Shown: positions 17,815-27,389 of the stretch, in pieces
How positions within the stretch are numbered: position 1 is the stretch's first letter
Layout: each line of letters starts with the position of its first letter
Origin: Treponema medium
GTDB taxonomy: Bacteria > Spirochaetota > Spirochaetia > Treponematales > Treponemataceae
Assembly: GCF_017161265.1 (NCBI RefSeq)
Contig: NZ_CP031393.1
Coordinates: forward strand, 2,232,001-2,296,000
DNA length: 64,000 bases
Reading direction: 5' to 3'
Notes under the pieces: model-generated
What the model was told of the DNA's origin: nothing
Database searches by the model: none
The model's input: the letters and a program-made list of their open reading frames with translations, nothing else
Made by a program: the position numbers and the translations under genes

Positions 17815-18474
17815 TTATGATTTTAATGGAGTTATCTTAATATGCCGGATGAGTTCTCCTTCCATATCATATACTTGGAACATATACTCACCGATTTGAG
17901 CTTCGCATCCGACTGTCGGTTTTTTTCCAATCGCCTGTAAATAATTGAATAGATAACCCGCAACGGTGTGCCCGTAGGATTCGTCAAAATCGGCATCAAG
18001 CCGCTTATTAACCTCTGTCATACTGATACCGCCGTTTACGATATAATCACCGCCGGTTTCATGATTATGTACTTCAGGATCATTGAAATACTTACGGACG
18101 GCAAAAAGGATTGCGATAGCGATAACACCTAACAGAGAACTCTGCATACTGCTATGATCCATAATGAGCGCACGGGCAATCGTATACAAAAGCACCTCGA
18201 TAGCGCTACCCGGCGTATGCTTTGTGAGCATCTTTACAAACTCGATACCGATAACCAGCTCGAATACCGTCGAAAGAAATTCCGCAAATGAGGGAACCTC
18301 CGTACCTGCAAACGTACTGATGATAAAGCCTTTCAGCTGTACCAGAACCCGAATACAGAGGAGTAATATCCCGATAATGACTACCAATGCGAGTAAAATT
18401 TCCGTATAACTCGCCATCAAACCTAAATATCGTCTAAGGTTTTGTTTGTTCAGTTTCGCTTTTAATTTATTCAT
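17815..18474 (-). CDS. Membrane protein: PsiE-like transmembrane region fused to CorC/HlyC-type transporter-associated domain
   Basis: A 219-residue protein. The N-terminal ~130 residues hold four hydrophobic segments and match the PsiE-like (phosphate-starvation-inducible E) pattern. The C-terminal ~80 residues (from VNGGISMTEVNKRL through GHTVAGYLFNYL and KPTVGCEAQIGEYMFQVYD) match the CorC_HlyC domain normally at the end of CBS-domain magnesium/cobalt efflux proteins. A cytoplasmic nucleotide- or ion-sensing role is plausible. It is divergent from the histidine kinase gene and 24 bp upstream of the PAS-sigma54 regulator. Confidence 0.75.
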   Translation of the reverse strand: MNKLKAKLNKQNLRRYLGLMASYTEILLALVVIIGILLLCIRVLVQLKGFIISTFAGTEVPSFAEFLSTVFELVIGIEFVKMLTKHTPGSAIEVLLYTIARALIMDHSSMQSSLLGVIAIAILFAVRKYFNDPEVHNHETGGDYIVNGGISMTEVNKRLDADFDESYGHTVAGYLFNYLQAIGKKPTVGCEAQIGEYMFQVYDMEGELIRHIKITPLKS

Positions 18475-18565
18475 TATCGAATATTATACACTGAAATTCT
18501 CAAAAGAAAAGAGTTAATTTAAAAAAACACCGAATGTAGTTATCCCGATAAGATAGTGCTAAAAT

Positions 18566-18594
18566 TTGCGCTTTTTACCGTTTTGCGTTATACT
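18566..18594 (+). promoter_or_regulatory. Probable promoter of the histidine kinase/response regulator pair
   Basis: TATACT (18589-18594) is a near-consensus -10, with a weak -35 (TTGCGC) 17 bp upstream. Its position rules out the GTG at 18556 as the kinase start and puts transcription near the ATG at 18601. Confidence 0.45.
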
Positions 18595-18600
18595 TGCTAC

Positions 18601-19803
18601 ATGAGAGAATTTATGAGCCGTGCGCTGCAGAAACTGCCGCGTATGAACGATTCGCAGCTGCGCTCTTTTATTCAGTTGATTGTCGATGATTATGCGCTCT
18701 TTGATGCGATGATGGATTCGCTTACCAACGGCGTTATCATTCTGGATTCCGATCATACGATCATAAAAACCAACCGAGCTGCTTCACGTATCCTTGGCAT
18801 CCCGCTTACGGAAAGCCCCGACCGACCGTTGTGGAAATCTATTTCCGATGCAAAGTTAGCGGATTTTATCTATATGGTGATACGGAATGAAGAAGCGAGA
18901 ACGGCAGAGGAATTTGTTATTGTTGCCGACGAGGGGAACCAATATATTGAAATTTCGGTACTGCCGCTCGTAAAAGAAAAAAGAGTACGCGGTACGATTA
19001 TTACCGTTGAAGATATTACGCAGCGAAAGCGGGAAGAAATCAATAACCGGCGGCTTGAAAACCTTGCGAGCCTTACCAACCTTGCGGCGGCAGTTGCTCA
19101 CGAAATAAAAAATCCGCTTGCGGCCATCAGTATCCACGTCCAACTGCTGCGGAAAAACTTTAAAGCATGTAATTTGGAAATTAACGCAAAGGCGCAAAAA
19201 CACCTTGATGTAGTGGAAGAAGAAATCGAGCGGTTAAATAAGATAGTCGTAGATTTTCTCTTTGCTGTGCGACCGCTCCAATGCGAATTTGCACCGGTCA
19301 ATGTTAACGAACTTATCAAAAATCTTTTTACAACCTTTCAGGAAGAATTTTCCGCCGCCGGCATCTCTTTTGTTTCTCAGCTTGACAGTGAACTACCGAT
19401 TATTCAAGCGGACGAACGCTTTTTACGGCAAGCATTGATGAATATCTTAACCAATGCAAAAGCCGCGATGATGCCTTCGGGCGGAGAACTTGGCATCACC
19501 ACACGGTATGACGAAGAAAACGTATATATCGCCATTACCGATACGGGAAAAGGCATTCCACCCGATATACTGCATAAAATTTTTGAACCTTATTTTACAA
19601 CAAAACCGGACGGCAGCGGGCTTGGGCTTACGATGACGTATAAGGTGATGAAAGAGCACGGCGGAGATATTCAGGTACATTCGGAAGTGGGAAAAGGCAC
19701 CCGCTTCACATTTATTTTACCCATTACCCGCAGCGAAAAACCGCTCTTATTGGAAGCCCGCACCGCACAAAGCACCGACAGTACACGCAACACAGGAGTA
19801 TAA
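18601..19803 (+). CDS. PAS-domain sensor histidine kinase (NtrB/AtoS-like)
   Basis: A ~400-residue kinase with no membrane segment, so cytoplasmic. The PAS domain spans ~40-140 (NGVIILDSDHTIIKTNRAA) and the H box VAHEIKNPLAAI carries H167. The HATPase domain has an N box ILTNAKAAM, a G1 box TDTGKGI and a G2 box GSGLGLT. It should phosphorylate the response regulator four bases downstream. Either ATG 18601 (nearly leaderless given the promoter) or ATG 18613 behind GAGAG could be the start. Confidence 0.9.
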   Translation: MREFMSRALQKLPRMNDSQLRSFIQLIVDDYALFDAMMDSLTNGVIILDSDHTIIKTNRAASRILGIPLTESPDRPLWKSISDAKLADFIYMVIRNEEARTAEEFVIVADEGNQYIEISVLPLVKEKRVRGTIITVEDITQRKREEINNRRLENLASLTNLAAAVAHEIKNPLAAISIHVQLLRKNFKACNLEINAKAQKHLDVVEEEIERLNKIVVDFLFAVRPLQCEFAPVNVNELIKNLFTTFQEEFSAAGISFVSQLDSELPIIQADERFLRQALMNILTNAKAAMMPSGGELGITTRYDEENVYIAITDTGKGIPPDILHKIFEPYFTTKPDGSGLGLTMTYKVMKEHGGDIQVHSEVGKGTRFTFILPITRSEKPLLLEARTAQSTDSTRNTGV

Positions 19804-19806
19804 GGC

Positions 19807-21183
19807 ATGAAGTTTAAAATTTTAGTTATCGATGACGAAAAAAATATCCGCGAAGGACTCCAGATGGCGCTTGAGGACGAAGGGTACGAGGTACTGACTG
19901 CGGAAGACGGAACTGACGGCCTGCAAAAAGCGCTGTCTGAGGTGGTGGATCTCGTTATCACCGACCTGCGGATGCCGGGCGTCGGCGGGCAGGAAATTCT
20001 CCGCAGGGTAACTTCGGAAACACCGGGCGTGCCGGTTATCGTGCTGACCGGACACGGTACCGTCGAAACCGCCGTCGAAGCGATGCGCATGGGCGCTTAC
20101 GATTTTTTAACCAAGCCGCTCGACCTTGATCGGCTTTCTTTGCTAGTAAAACGCGCTCTCCAGAACCGTGAACTGGTATTGCAGCACCGTGAACTTGTCG
20201 AGCAAATGCAGTCGGATAAAACATTCGAGCACATCATCGGGAAGAGCGCGGCGATGGAGCATGTCTTTGAGATGATCAGAAAGGTGGCGCCCTCCCGCGC
20301 CTCCGTGCTTATCACCGGCGAAAGCGGCGTCGGCAAGGAACTGATCGCAAGTGCAATACACAACCTTTCTCCGCGGAAAAACAACAGCTATGTTAAGGTA
20401 CACTGTGCCGCGCTTGCGGAAAGCTTGCTGGAAAGCGAACTGTTTGGGCACGAAAAGGGCGCATATACCGGTGCGGTTAGTCAAAAGCGGGGACGCTTTG
20501 AACTCGCGGACGGCGGCACGATCTTTTTGGATGAAATTGGAGAAATCAATCAGAGTTTGCAGATAAAAATACTGCGCGTACTGCAGGAAAAGCAGTTTGA
20601 GCGGGTGGGCGGCGAAAAGTCAATCACGGTAGATACTCGTCTTATTACGGCAACCAACCGCGATCTTGAAAAGGAAGTCGCCGCCGGTACGTTCAGAAGC
20701 GATCTGTATTACCGTCTGAATGTCGTCCACATCCACGTGCCACCGCTGCGGGAACGGAAAGAGGATATCCCGCTGTTGATTGCCGCCTTTATCAAGGAAT
20801 TTACGGAAGAAAACGCAAAACAGATTACCGCCATTGAGCCGAAAGCCCGCGCGGCGCTCTACGCCTACGACTGGCCCGGTAATATCCGGCAGCTGCGGAA
20901 CTGTCTGGAAAGCGCTGTCGTGATGAGTTCTGACGATACCATTCGCCTATCCGATTTACCCGAACCGGTACGCGAAGCGGAGCAAACCTCTTCCATCCGC
21001 ATCCAAATCGGCACTCCCCTCGCCGAAGCGGAACGGCACATCATCATGGAAACCCTCGCAGCTTATAACGGGAATAAATCGAAAACCGCCGATATACTCG
21101 GCATCGGGCGCAAAACCCTGCATAGAAAGCTCGATGAGTTTGCGGCACATGCTACCGATGCCGCCGGTTCGGGTGCGGAGTAA
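19807..21183 (+). CDS. Sigma54-dependent response regulator (NtrC/AtoC-like)
   Basis: A 458-residue protein: receiver domain (~3-120) with phospho-acceptor D53 in TDLRMPG, AAA+ domain with Walker A GESGVGKE, sigma54 loop GAYTGA (Tyr variant of GAFTGA) and Walker B TIFLDEIGEI, and a C-terminal Fis helix-turn-helix (KTADILGIGRKTLHRKL). It is the partner of the upstream kinase. Related pairs in spirochaetes (Hpk2-Rrp2, AtoS-AtoC) control sigma54 regulons; which one this matches is inference. A trident repeat follows directly and may end the transcript. Confidence 0.92.
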   Translation: MKFKILVIDDEKNIREGLQMALEDEGYEVLTAEDGTDGLQKALSEVVDLVITDLRMPGVGGQEILRRVTSETPGVPVIVLTGHGTVETAVEAMRMGAYDFLTKPLDLDRLSLLVKRALQNRELVLQHRELVEQMQSDKTFEHIIGKSAAMEHVFEMIRKVAPSRASVLITGESGVGKELIASAIHNLSPRKNNSYVKVHCAALAESLLESELFGHEKGAYTGAVSQKRGRFELADGGTIFLDEIGEINQSLQIKILRVLQEKQFERVGGEKSITVDTRLITATNRDLEKEVAAGTFRSDLYYRLNVVHIHVPPLRERKEDIPLLIAAFIKEFTEENAKQITAIEPKARAALYAYDWPGNIRQLRNCLESAVVMSSDDTIRLSDLPEPVREAEQTSSIRIQIGTPLAEAERHIIMETLAAYNGNKSKTADILGIGRKTLHRKLDEFAAHATDAAGSGAE

Positions 21184-21303
21184 CCTTGTTCGGAGACTTT
21201 CAGTTCGGAACAGGTTACCTTGAAATGCGATGTTCACGCATCATGCTATCTGTGCAATTTTGAACTCGTCTACCTGTTCGACAACGAAGTTATCGAACAG
21301 GTC
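21182..21303 (+). repeat. Trident repeat T3
   Basis: Hairpin 1 is AACCTTGTTC with GAACAGGTT (21182-21216, one bulge); linker ACCTTGAAATGCGATG; hairpin 2 GTTCA/TGAAC (short and weak) then CTCG (21265-21268); hairpin 3 ACCTGTTCGA/TCGAACAGGT (21272-21302, perfect 10 bp). It lies between convergent genes. The 29-bp stretch 21208-21236 recurs inverted at about 37171-37199. Confidence 0.8.
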
Positions 21304-21338
21304 TAGTAAACCGGCAGACAACATTGAAAACAAAGCTC

Positions 21339-24191
21339 TTACAGGTTTACGCCAACGACAAATCGGAAAACTCCCGGCCGTAAAAACGTCCGAACCGGAT
21401 GCATATACTCTCCCCCAATCTCTACCGATCTGTTTAATGCCACAAGGCAGTTTACATAGAGGGTATCCAAATAGAGAAAGCCGCCGCTATGCGCTTTTGA
21501 AGCGAAATTCCCTGTCAGTATCCATGCATAGCCGGTATGAAAGGATATACGGTTTATAAACAGCGGTAAGAAAGAACTGCCGTTTTGCACGTCATAGCTG
21601 AAAAATGTAAGATCGCATACACCGGATATTCCTCCCGACACTTTACCTGTTCCAAGCGAATCAAATTTCTGCCGCATTGCATCGGTATTATATGCCGCAA
21701 AAGAGGGAAAATAATTGGTTTCCGTAACAGGGTAATGAGCAGCAATATGCGAATATGTTCCGTTTAAAGGATTAAACTGTGCATTGAATCCAAGATAACC
21801 GCTCAAAGTAAAGCGAAGCGGTACTACAGGGATATAGCCGTCAAACGATGCCTGAAAAACGGCAGCATTGGCTTTTTGTTCAACGCAGTATGCATGTGCA
21901 AGAGAGCTTGATATGATGACGCCCTGTAAATCCTTTGCAAAAAAAGGAGAGCGTATTATGCGGGAACTGCGGACATTTCGGTAATAAAGCTGCCCTTCAT
22001 GTGCAAGTACCGTATACTTGTATGGAAGCGGATAGTAGGTTTTACCGATATCGGATAGAGGCGCTATCCATGCTGCTGTTGCCATATAAGAGAGTTTAAA
22101 CATTTCCCATGAATAGGAAAGCGGAATAACGCTGCTTGCACCGACGCCAAATCCGGTTTTACGGTAGGTAAACGTCTTTGTATCAAGTTGATCAAAGACA
22201 TTCATATTTAACGAAATAGGCTTAAAGTGATGGGCTGCATCGGCTTTTATTTGTGTAAAAAAGGGCTTTAGCAGAAATAGCAATGAAGAATTAACTTCGA
22301 TTGTCTCCGTAGGATCAAGCATAGCCAGTTTTATCCCGATACCGTATCCTCCGTAACGCCGTATATTGGCAGGAATATTGGCTGTCGGCCGTACCTTTGC
22401 CCGCCACAGCCATGTGAGCGGCTGATACCTGCTCGGATTGAGAAGCTCAAGATGAGGAAGCTTGGTGGTCGATGCCGGTATATCCGGCTGAATAGTCATA
22501 GCTGCCGGCTGGATAGTCTTTACCGTAAGATCCGCTTCCTTTATAGTATATAAACGGTGATAGGTACCGTGCTGCCCTACGTAAATGATGGAATGATTGC
22601 CGACCTCATTCGAGGGCTGCTGTTTTTCCGGCAGTAGAATAGGAAAGAACACACCGCCGGAAATATCGGTTTGCTGTGTTTTTACGGTGCCGCTTTTAGG
22701 GTAATAAAGGCCGAGCCGATAGAGCATATTCATCTCAGCCCAAGAGAAAGCAAGGACATACTCATTACCGCTTTTTACCGATTGTAAGTAGCGGATTGCA
22801 TACGGGATGTCTTGTTCGGGCAATGATGATAGCATGCCTGTTTCGGTATCGATACGTAAAATAGTACGTTTTACCCCATTTGCTGCAATAAGGGCAACCT
22901 GCCCTTCTCCGATATAACAGGGGCTATATAATGAGGCAAAGGATTGGCCGGGACCGGCCGTATATAAAACTTTTTTAACTTCCTGTGTAGTGCGGTCAAT
23001 CAACACTGCAGAAAACGATTGATTTTTTAACATTATTGAACAGAGTGTCTGATCGTCGACAAAACACGCCGCCATACTTGATAGTATCGGTTTACCGATA
23101 AACCGACGTTTTTTCATATCAAAAATACGTGAGCGTTTTTGCCATGTCTTACTACTTGTTTCAACAGAATCCGAGACAGCAAGAAGGGAGCCGTCCTCCG
23201 AAAAAGACAGTTGATTTAACGAAAAATCCGCCGTAAAAAGCTTAATAGGGGCGGAGACTTCAATGGTATTATCTGCATTATCGATGTTTACGTGCGTAAA
23301 ATATACTGCTTGATTGTCAAAATCATAATAGGCAAAACCGTCATGGGAAGCTGCAAGAGCGCTATATCCCGATTTTTTTGTCTGAGGGGCAAAGGGAACC
23401 GGTTCATTCAGTTTTTCCGGCATCGGAATAGTATTGATAAATTGATTCCATGCGGCGCTTACTTCTTTATCATAAATAGACTTAAATTTTCCCGGTATAA
23501 AAAGTCTCCATCCCAGTTTCCACAGTTTTGAATATGTCTCCATGCCATACAGTTTTTGCAAATAGTCGGCAAAATAACCGCCATAGATATACGGCCATAA
23601 TCCGGTTGGATACATATCCCGTGCACTTGCAGCTTCTTTCCACGTTGGAGTTGTACCATCGATTTTATTCTGAATTAAATACTGCCGAATCAACGGATCA
23701 TTCAAACGCCCTTGTCCATGCAAACTTTCAAAAGAAACAGCCGCTCCTTCTACAAAAGACATCGGTAAAATATTTAAAAGAGAAAAAGGAACGTCAAGCG
23801 TAAGGGCGTGAGTAAGTTCATGGTAAAAAACTTGCAAGAGTGTGTCGGGCAAATTACCGAGTGTTCCATCCGTAATACCAGCATCATAGATGACAATACG
23901 GCGATGCGGTCTCCGTGTAAAATATCCGTTGAGTTCTTCCGTATCGGATACAAGATACACCGGTATGCGCCCTTTGATTTTTTGCTGTAGAGCAGCACAT
24001 ATCTCATCGGCATAACCATCGGCATATTCTGTCAGCAGCGCTGCAGAAGGAGCCGATGCTTCCTTATAGATAATTTCAAAATACTTGGTTTTGACAGACT
24101 GAAGCTGTTCTGTAAACGCCGGAGCTGTTACAGAAATGAAAAAACAGAATATTACTAATAATTTCGATATATTTTTTCTATACTGATTCAC
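21339..24191 (-). CDS. Large exported protein with HELTH metallopeptidase motif and probable beta-barrel C-terminus
   Basis: A 950-residue protein with a cleavable signal peptide (LLVIFCFFISVTAPAFT). A peptidase-like domain follows: HELTH at 124-128 and a glutamate at 148 (FVEGAAVSFE) fit the HExxH...E zinc site of gluzincins. The middle (~260-600) has repeats such as FSEDGSLLAVSDS typical of TolB-like propellers. The last ~350 residues alternate polar and aromatic or hydrophobic residues, like an outer-membrane barrel. It could be a surface protease or a structural protein using that fold. It is followed by a HAD-like gene on the same strand. Confidence 0.7.
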   Translation of the reverse strand: MNQYRKNISKLLVIFCFFISVTAPAFTEQLQSVKTKYFEIIYKEASAPSAALLTEYADGYADEICAALQQKIKGRIPVYLVSDTEELNGYFTRRPHRRIVIYDAGITDGTLGNLPDTLLQVFYHELTHALTLDVPFSLLNILPMSFVEGAAVSFESLHGQGRLNDPLIRQYLIQNKIDGTTPTWKEAASARDMYPTGLWPYIYGGYFADYLQKLYGMETYSKLWKLGWRLFIPGKFKSIYDKEVSAAWNQFINTIPMPEKLNEPVPFAPQTKKSGYSALAASHDGFAYYDFDNQAVYFTHVNIDNADNTIEVSAPIKLFTADFSLNQLSFSEDGSLLAVSDSVETSSKTWQKRSRIFDMKKRRFIGKPILSSMAACFVDDQTLCSIMLKNQSFSAVLIDRTTQEVKKVLYTAGPGQSFASLYSPCYIGEGQVALIAANGVKRTILRIDTETGMLSSLPEQDIPYAIRYLQSVKSGNEYVLAFSWAEMNMLYRLGLYYPKSGTVKTQQTDISGGVFFPILLPEKQQPSNEVGNHSIIYVGQHGTYHRLYTIKEADLTVKTIQPAAMTIQPDIPASTTKLPHLELLNPSRYQPLTWLWRAKVRPTANIPANIRRYGGYGIGIKLAMLDPTETIEVNSSLLFLLKPFFTQIKADAAHHFKPISLNMNVFDQLDTKTFTYRKTGFGVGASSVIPLSYSWEMFKLSYMATAAWIAPLSDIGKTYYPLPYKYTVLAHEGQLYYRNVRSSRIIRSPFFAKDLQGVIISSSLAHAYCVEQKANAAVFQASFDGYIPVVPLRFTLSGYLGFNAQFNPLNGTYSHIAAHYPVTETNYFPSFAAYNTDAMRQKFDSLGTGKVSGGISGVCDLTFFSYDVQNGSSFLPLFINRISFHTGYAWILTGNFASKAHSGGFLYLDTLYVNCLVALNRSVEIGGEYMHPVRTFLRPGVFRFVVGVNL

Positions 24192-24207
24192 GGTTAATCC
24201 TCAAAAG

Positions 24208-25044
24208 TTAATCTTCAAGTTCAGAATAAAATCGGTCAATGAGCTGTTGTTCACAGTCGGCATATTGTTCATTGATAAAGAGGTGCAAGTAGGTGTTTTT
24301 TAACTGAAGCCAACTCTCTGCTTCTTTTTCAGGAATAATCGGATAAAAGAACACGATATTACTTTGCGCTGCCTGTAAATCTCCGGGAGCATCACCGATT
24401 TTTAATATACATCCGTCTTTATATCCGCCGGTCTGTTTCAATGAGGCAAGCACTTGCTTTTTACTGCCGTTTTCTTGCGTAAAAATACCGTTCACAAATT
24501 TTGTTAAACCGGCTTGCTCCCATTCGGCAGTAACCGCCGCATTATTGGCAGAACTGACAACAGCTATATCGGCAACGGCATAAATGGTTTCGATACTTTC
24601 GTAAACATAGGGGAATGGAATTCGATCTTCCAGCGGTATTGAAGCAATAGTCTTATTTACATTAATCGACCATTGTTCTGCGAGTGCAAAAATAGGATGA
24701 CCGATAGTTTGATATGCCTGCCTGATGCCTTCGTTTGACAACTGTCCGCCCGAATTGAGAAAGTGTTCATACGCTTCCAATCCGTCAACGGGAACAAAAT
24801 GCTTATCGATATACCGACATACCTCAAAAAAGCCCTTGAAGCGATTTATTGCCCGCTTTTTGCTGAACAGGTTTACCTTATTCCAATAGTGCAGAATCGG
24901 TTCCGCATGATCCTGCAAATTAAATATTTTTACCAGCTCCGGCCCGAAAGCACGGTAGTGCTTGAGGTTCATTGTATCCATAGCACAGCCGTCGCTGTCG
25001 ATACAGACTAAAAAGTCTTTTTTCCGTTGAAAATCCATTCCCAC
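24208..25044 (-). CDS. HAD-superfamily hydrolase
   Basis: A 278-residue protein with HAD motif I DSDGCAMDT (nucleophile Asp then Asp), a motif II-like VVSSANNAAV, a lysine region before GIFTQENGSKK and motif IV KIGDAPGDLQAA. A helical cap of ~130 residues between motifs I and II fits phosphatase or phosphonatase-like members. The substrate cannot be told. It sits 60 bp downstream of the SPOR-protein gene and just upstream of the large exported protein gene. Confidence 0.8.
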   Translation of the reverse strand: MGMDFQRKKDFLVCIDSDGCAMDTMNLKHYRAFGPELVKIFNLQDHAEPILHYWNKVNLFSKKRAINRFKGFFEVCRYIDKHFVPVDGLEAYEHFLNSGGQLSNEGIRQAYQTIGHPIFALAEQWSINVNKTIASIPLEDRIPFPYVYESIETIYAVADIAVVSSANNAAVTAEWEQAGLTKFVNGIFTQENGSKKQVLASLKQTGGYKDGCILKIGDAPGDLQAAQSNIVFFYPIIPEKEAESWLQLKNTYLHLFINEQYADCEQQLIDRFYSELED

Positions 25045-25109
25045 CCCTTTTATGTTAGGACGCCGCTCATCACCTTGTTATCTTTAGCAACGCAGCGCCC
25101 TGTTGTATC

Positions 25110-26525
25110 TTATGGCGCCTTTTTTAAGAAAGCATCTTTAAAGCCTAATTTTTGAAAGGTTTCCAAGGCTGCGCCTCGTTCATCTTTTTTCAGCGGTCCG
25201 ATATAAACCTTGTAAAAGACATCTTTCACTGTAGAAGATTTTTCTATAGCAACGGGATACCGTTTACCGTACATTTGTACAAAGCTTTCCACATTCAGAA
25301 TATCCTTAAACCGTCCGACTTGTACATAAAATGATCCCTTTGTCAAAACATTCGCAGTATAGAGTTCTTCTGCAGGCTGCGTAACGACCGGTTCAACAGG
25401 TACTGCCGGTTTTTCAGGTTCTTTCGGAACAGGGATGTATTCTCTCACCGGTTCGCGCGGCTCCGATGGCACCAGCATAACATGATTTTCTGTCATCAAC
25501 TCATTTTCAGTAGTGTTATTTTCCAACTCTTTCTCTACCGCAGTTTCTTGAGCGACAACAACCTCCGGTTCGTCTTGCAATTCCTCCGTTTCTTCTGCCT
25601 GTTCTTCAGTCGGCTCAACAGCAAGAAGCTCCGGTTCAGCTACCGGCTCTTCCTCGTCTTTTTCAGGTTTCGCTTCATCGACAATTACCGGTTCCGGTTC
25701 AATTGGCGTTGACACTTCCGGTACCGGTGACAGAAACTCATTTAACTCCGACGCAGTTTCCGGAGCAGCTATTTCTGCAACTTGTAGTACCGGTTTTGTA
25801 TATTCTCCGGAAGATTCGCTTCCTTCTTGCATCGGCGGTTCTTGCATGGGAGGGGCATCCGGCACCGGTTTTTCAGCCTCTGCAGAATATTCGGATGATG
25901 CAGAAAACACTGCAGGTTCGGGTACCTCGGAAACGGCAGCAGGAGCCGGTACGATTTCCGGTTCCGGTAAAACGGGTTCCGATACTTCGGCTATCGGAGC
26001 CACCGGTTCCTCCGGTACGGGTTCAGGCTGTACAGGTTCTTCAACTTCAGCTATCGGTGATATCGGTTCTTCCGTTTCGGTTTGCACCGGTTCCTCTGCT
26101 GGGATAGATTGAGAATTCTCTTTTGCCGGTTTTGCAGGGGTCGCCGTTGGAACAGGTTGTTTTTCTTCAACTTTACCTAACAGTACCGGATCGGCGCCTT
26201 CCTCGGCTACAAGCGGCGGTACTGATACTCGCACACGCGCGATGCTTCCCTCTTTGATTGATAAAGCTTTCGCCACATCGGGTGACACTTTTACCAGTAA
26301 TCCGTCAGATCCCATATCGCCAATAACCACGGCACGGGATGTGGTATTTTGTTCCAAATTGGTAATTTCGATAAGCGTATACTTAGGGAATAAATCGCTG
26401 GAGGCAAAGAGCCCTGAAGGAAAATCTTCCTGTGATCCCGCAGCCGCATTACCTTCCCATATTGCCCACATCAGTGCAGCGCTTAGTACCAACATACTCA
26501 GGACAGTTATTGTTTTTTTGATCAT
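25110..26525 (-). CDS. SPOR-domain cell-envelope protein with long Pro/Glu-rich linker
   Basis: A 471-residue protein with an N-terminal hydrophobic anchor (residues ~5-25), a short beta domain (~40-115, resembling the RlpA-like double-psi region), a Pro/Glu/Val-rich low-complexity linker of ~260 residues built from units such as EEPVAPIAEVSEPV, and a C-terminal SPOR domain (~390-471, GSFYVQVGRFKDILNVESFV). SPOR domains bind denuded peptidoglycan at division sites. The protein probably links cell-envelope machinery to the septum. It is followed upstream by a small exported protein gene with 18 bp between. Confidence 0.82.
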   Translation of the reverse strand: MIKKTITVLSMLVLSAALMWAIWEGNAAAGSQEDFPSGLFASSDLFPKYTLIEITNLEQNTTSRAVVIGDMGSDGLLVKVSPDVAKALSIKEGSIARVRVSVPPLVAEEGADPVLLGKVEEKQPVPTATPAKPAKENSQSIPAEEPVQTETEEPISPIAEVEEPVQPEPVPEEPVAPIAEVSEPVLPEPEIVPAPAAVSEVPEPAVFSASSEYSAEAEKPVPDAPPMQEPPMQEGSESSGEYTKPVLQVAEIAAPETASELNEFLSPVPEVSTPIEPEPVIVDEAKPEKDEEEPVAEPELLAVEPTEEQAEETEELQDEPEVVVAQETAVEKELENNTTENELMTENHVMLVPSEPREPVREYIPVPKEPEKPAVPVEPVVTQPAEELYTANVLTKGSFYVQVGRFKDILNVESFVQMYGKRYPVAIEKSSTVKDVFYKVYIGPLKKDERGAALETFQKLGFKDAFLKKAP

Positions 26526-26543
26526 CTGTATCCCCTTTTTACC

Positions 26544-27038
26544 CTATAAAGTTTCCAACATACTTGTACCGATAGCTTGACCGGCGCTTTTTATTTTCCG
26601 CCTTAATTCAATTTCCGGTATTGTTTTCGGGTCGATCTTCTCTTCAAAAATGATATTTTGAGAGGAAAAATCGATGAACTTCCATTCGAGGTTCTTCCAT
26701 TCAATGACCGGTCTTTGTCTATTTACAGTATCGCCAAAAGCTTGCTGATATTCGCAATACAGCGCAACTAAATAGTCAATCGATGAATCGAAGCGTTTGA
26801 GCAGAGAAGCATTATCCTTGTACCGTTCATAGTTTTCTACTATATATTCGCTACTGGTTGCTATCATCCCTTGATCAAAACAGAAATCAAAAAGCTCTGT
26901 TTCAAGCGCTGCCGTAAGCTCGTCTGCTCCGGTCGGTGCATCGGAATTATAGATACAAGCAAAACCGATTGTTTTCGCATATACCGCACCATACAGCATA
27001 GTGCAGCATAAAAGCACTATCGGTATCCGCTTTTTCAT
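26544..27038 (-). CDS. Hypothetical small exported protein, 164 aa
   Basis: The start MKKRIPIVLLCCTMLYGAVYA is a clear signal peptide and follows GGAGAATATACT; a frame 72 bp longer runs into repeat DNA. The mature protein (~143 residues) has no motif I recognise. It is mostly alpha/beta with charged residues and lacks cysteines after the signal. It is probably co-transcribed with the SPOR gene that begins 18 bp downstream, suggesting an envelope role. Confidence 0.6.
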   Translation of the reverse strand: MKKRIPIVLLCCTMLYGAVYAKTIGFACIYNSDAPTGADELTAALETELFDFCFDQGMIATSSEYIVENYERYKDNASLLKRFDSSIDYLVALYCEYQQAFGDTVNRQRPVIEWKNLEWKFIDFSSQNIIFEEKIDPKTIPEIELRRKIKSAGQAIGTSMLETL

Positions 27039-27245
27039 AGTATATTCTCCGTAATCAATATCGGCAAAATAAAAAAAGGATAAAGGATAAACGAGACAGG
27101 GTAAACGCATCAGGCCGCTTTTTTAATATCCCCGCGAAAAAATTGAGACTATTCGACCAGAACTGCCAAGGATGGCATCGCTAAAAAATGTACATCCTTG
27201 TACATTTTTTAGCTTCGAGTTTTTCTGATGAAAAACTCGATACTG

Positions 27246-27343
27246 TTTGGAACCACTGACTTCCTATCAGTGCAGCGATGTTTTGGTGTACGCACCAAAA
27301 CTCGCCTTCAACTGTTGTACACGGATGTACAACAGTTGAAGAT
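27246..27343 (+). repeat. Trident repeat T7 (CGGA-loop form) nested in K
   Basis: Hairpin 1 CACTGA/TCAGTG around TTCC; GCGATG; hairpin 2 TTTTGGTG/CACCAAAA; CTCG; hairpin 3 CTTCAACTGTTGTACA with loop CGGA and TGTACAACAGTTGAAG (about 27308-27343). Upstream hairpins at 27187-27214 (loop TCCT) and 27218-27240 belong to a neighbouring unit. Confidence 0.75.
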
Positions 27344-27389
27344 GGTTCAAATGGTCTCACAGTCTCAATTTTTTCGCGATTTATATCTA

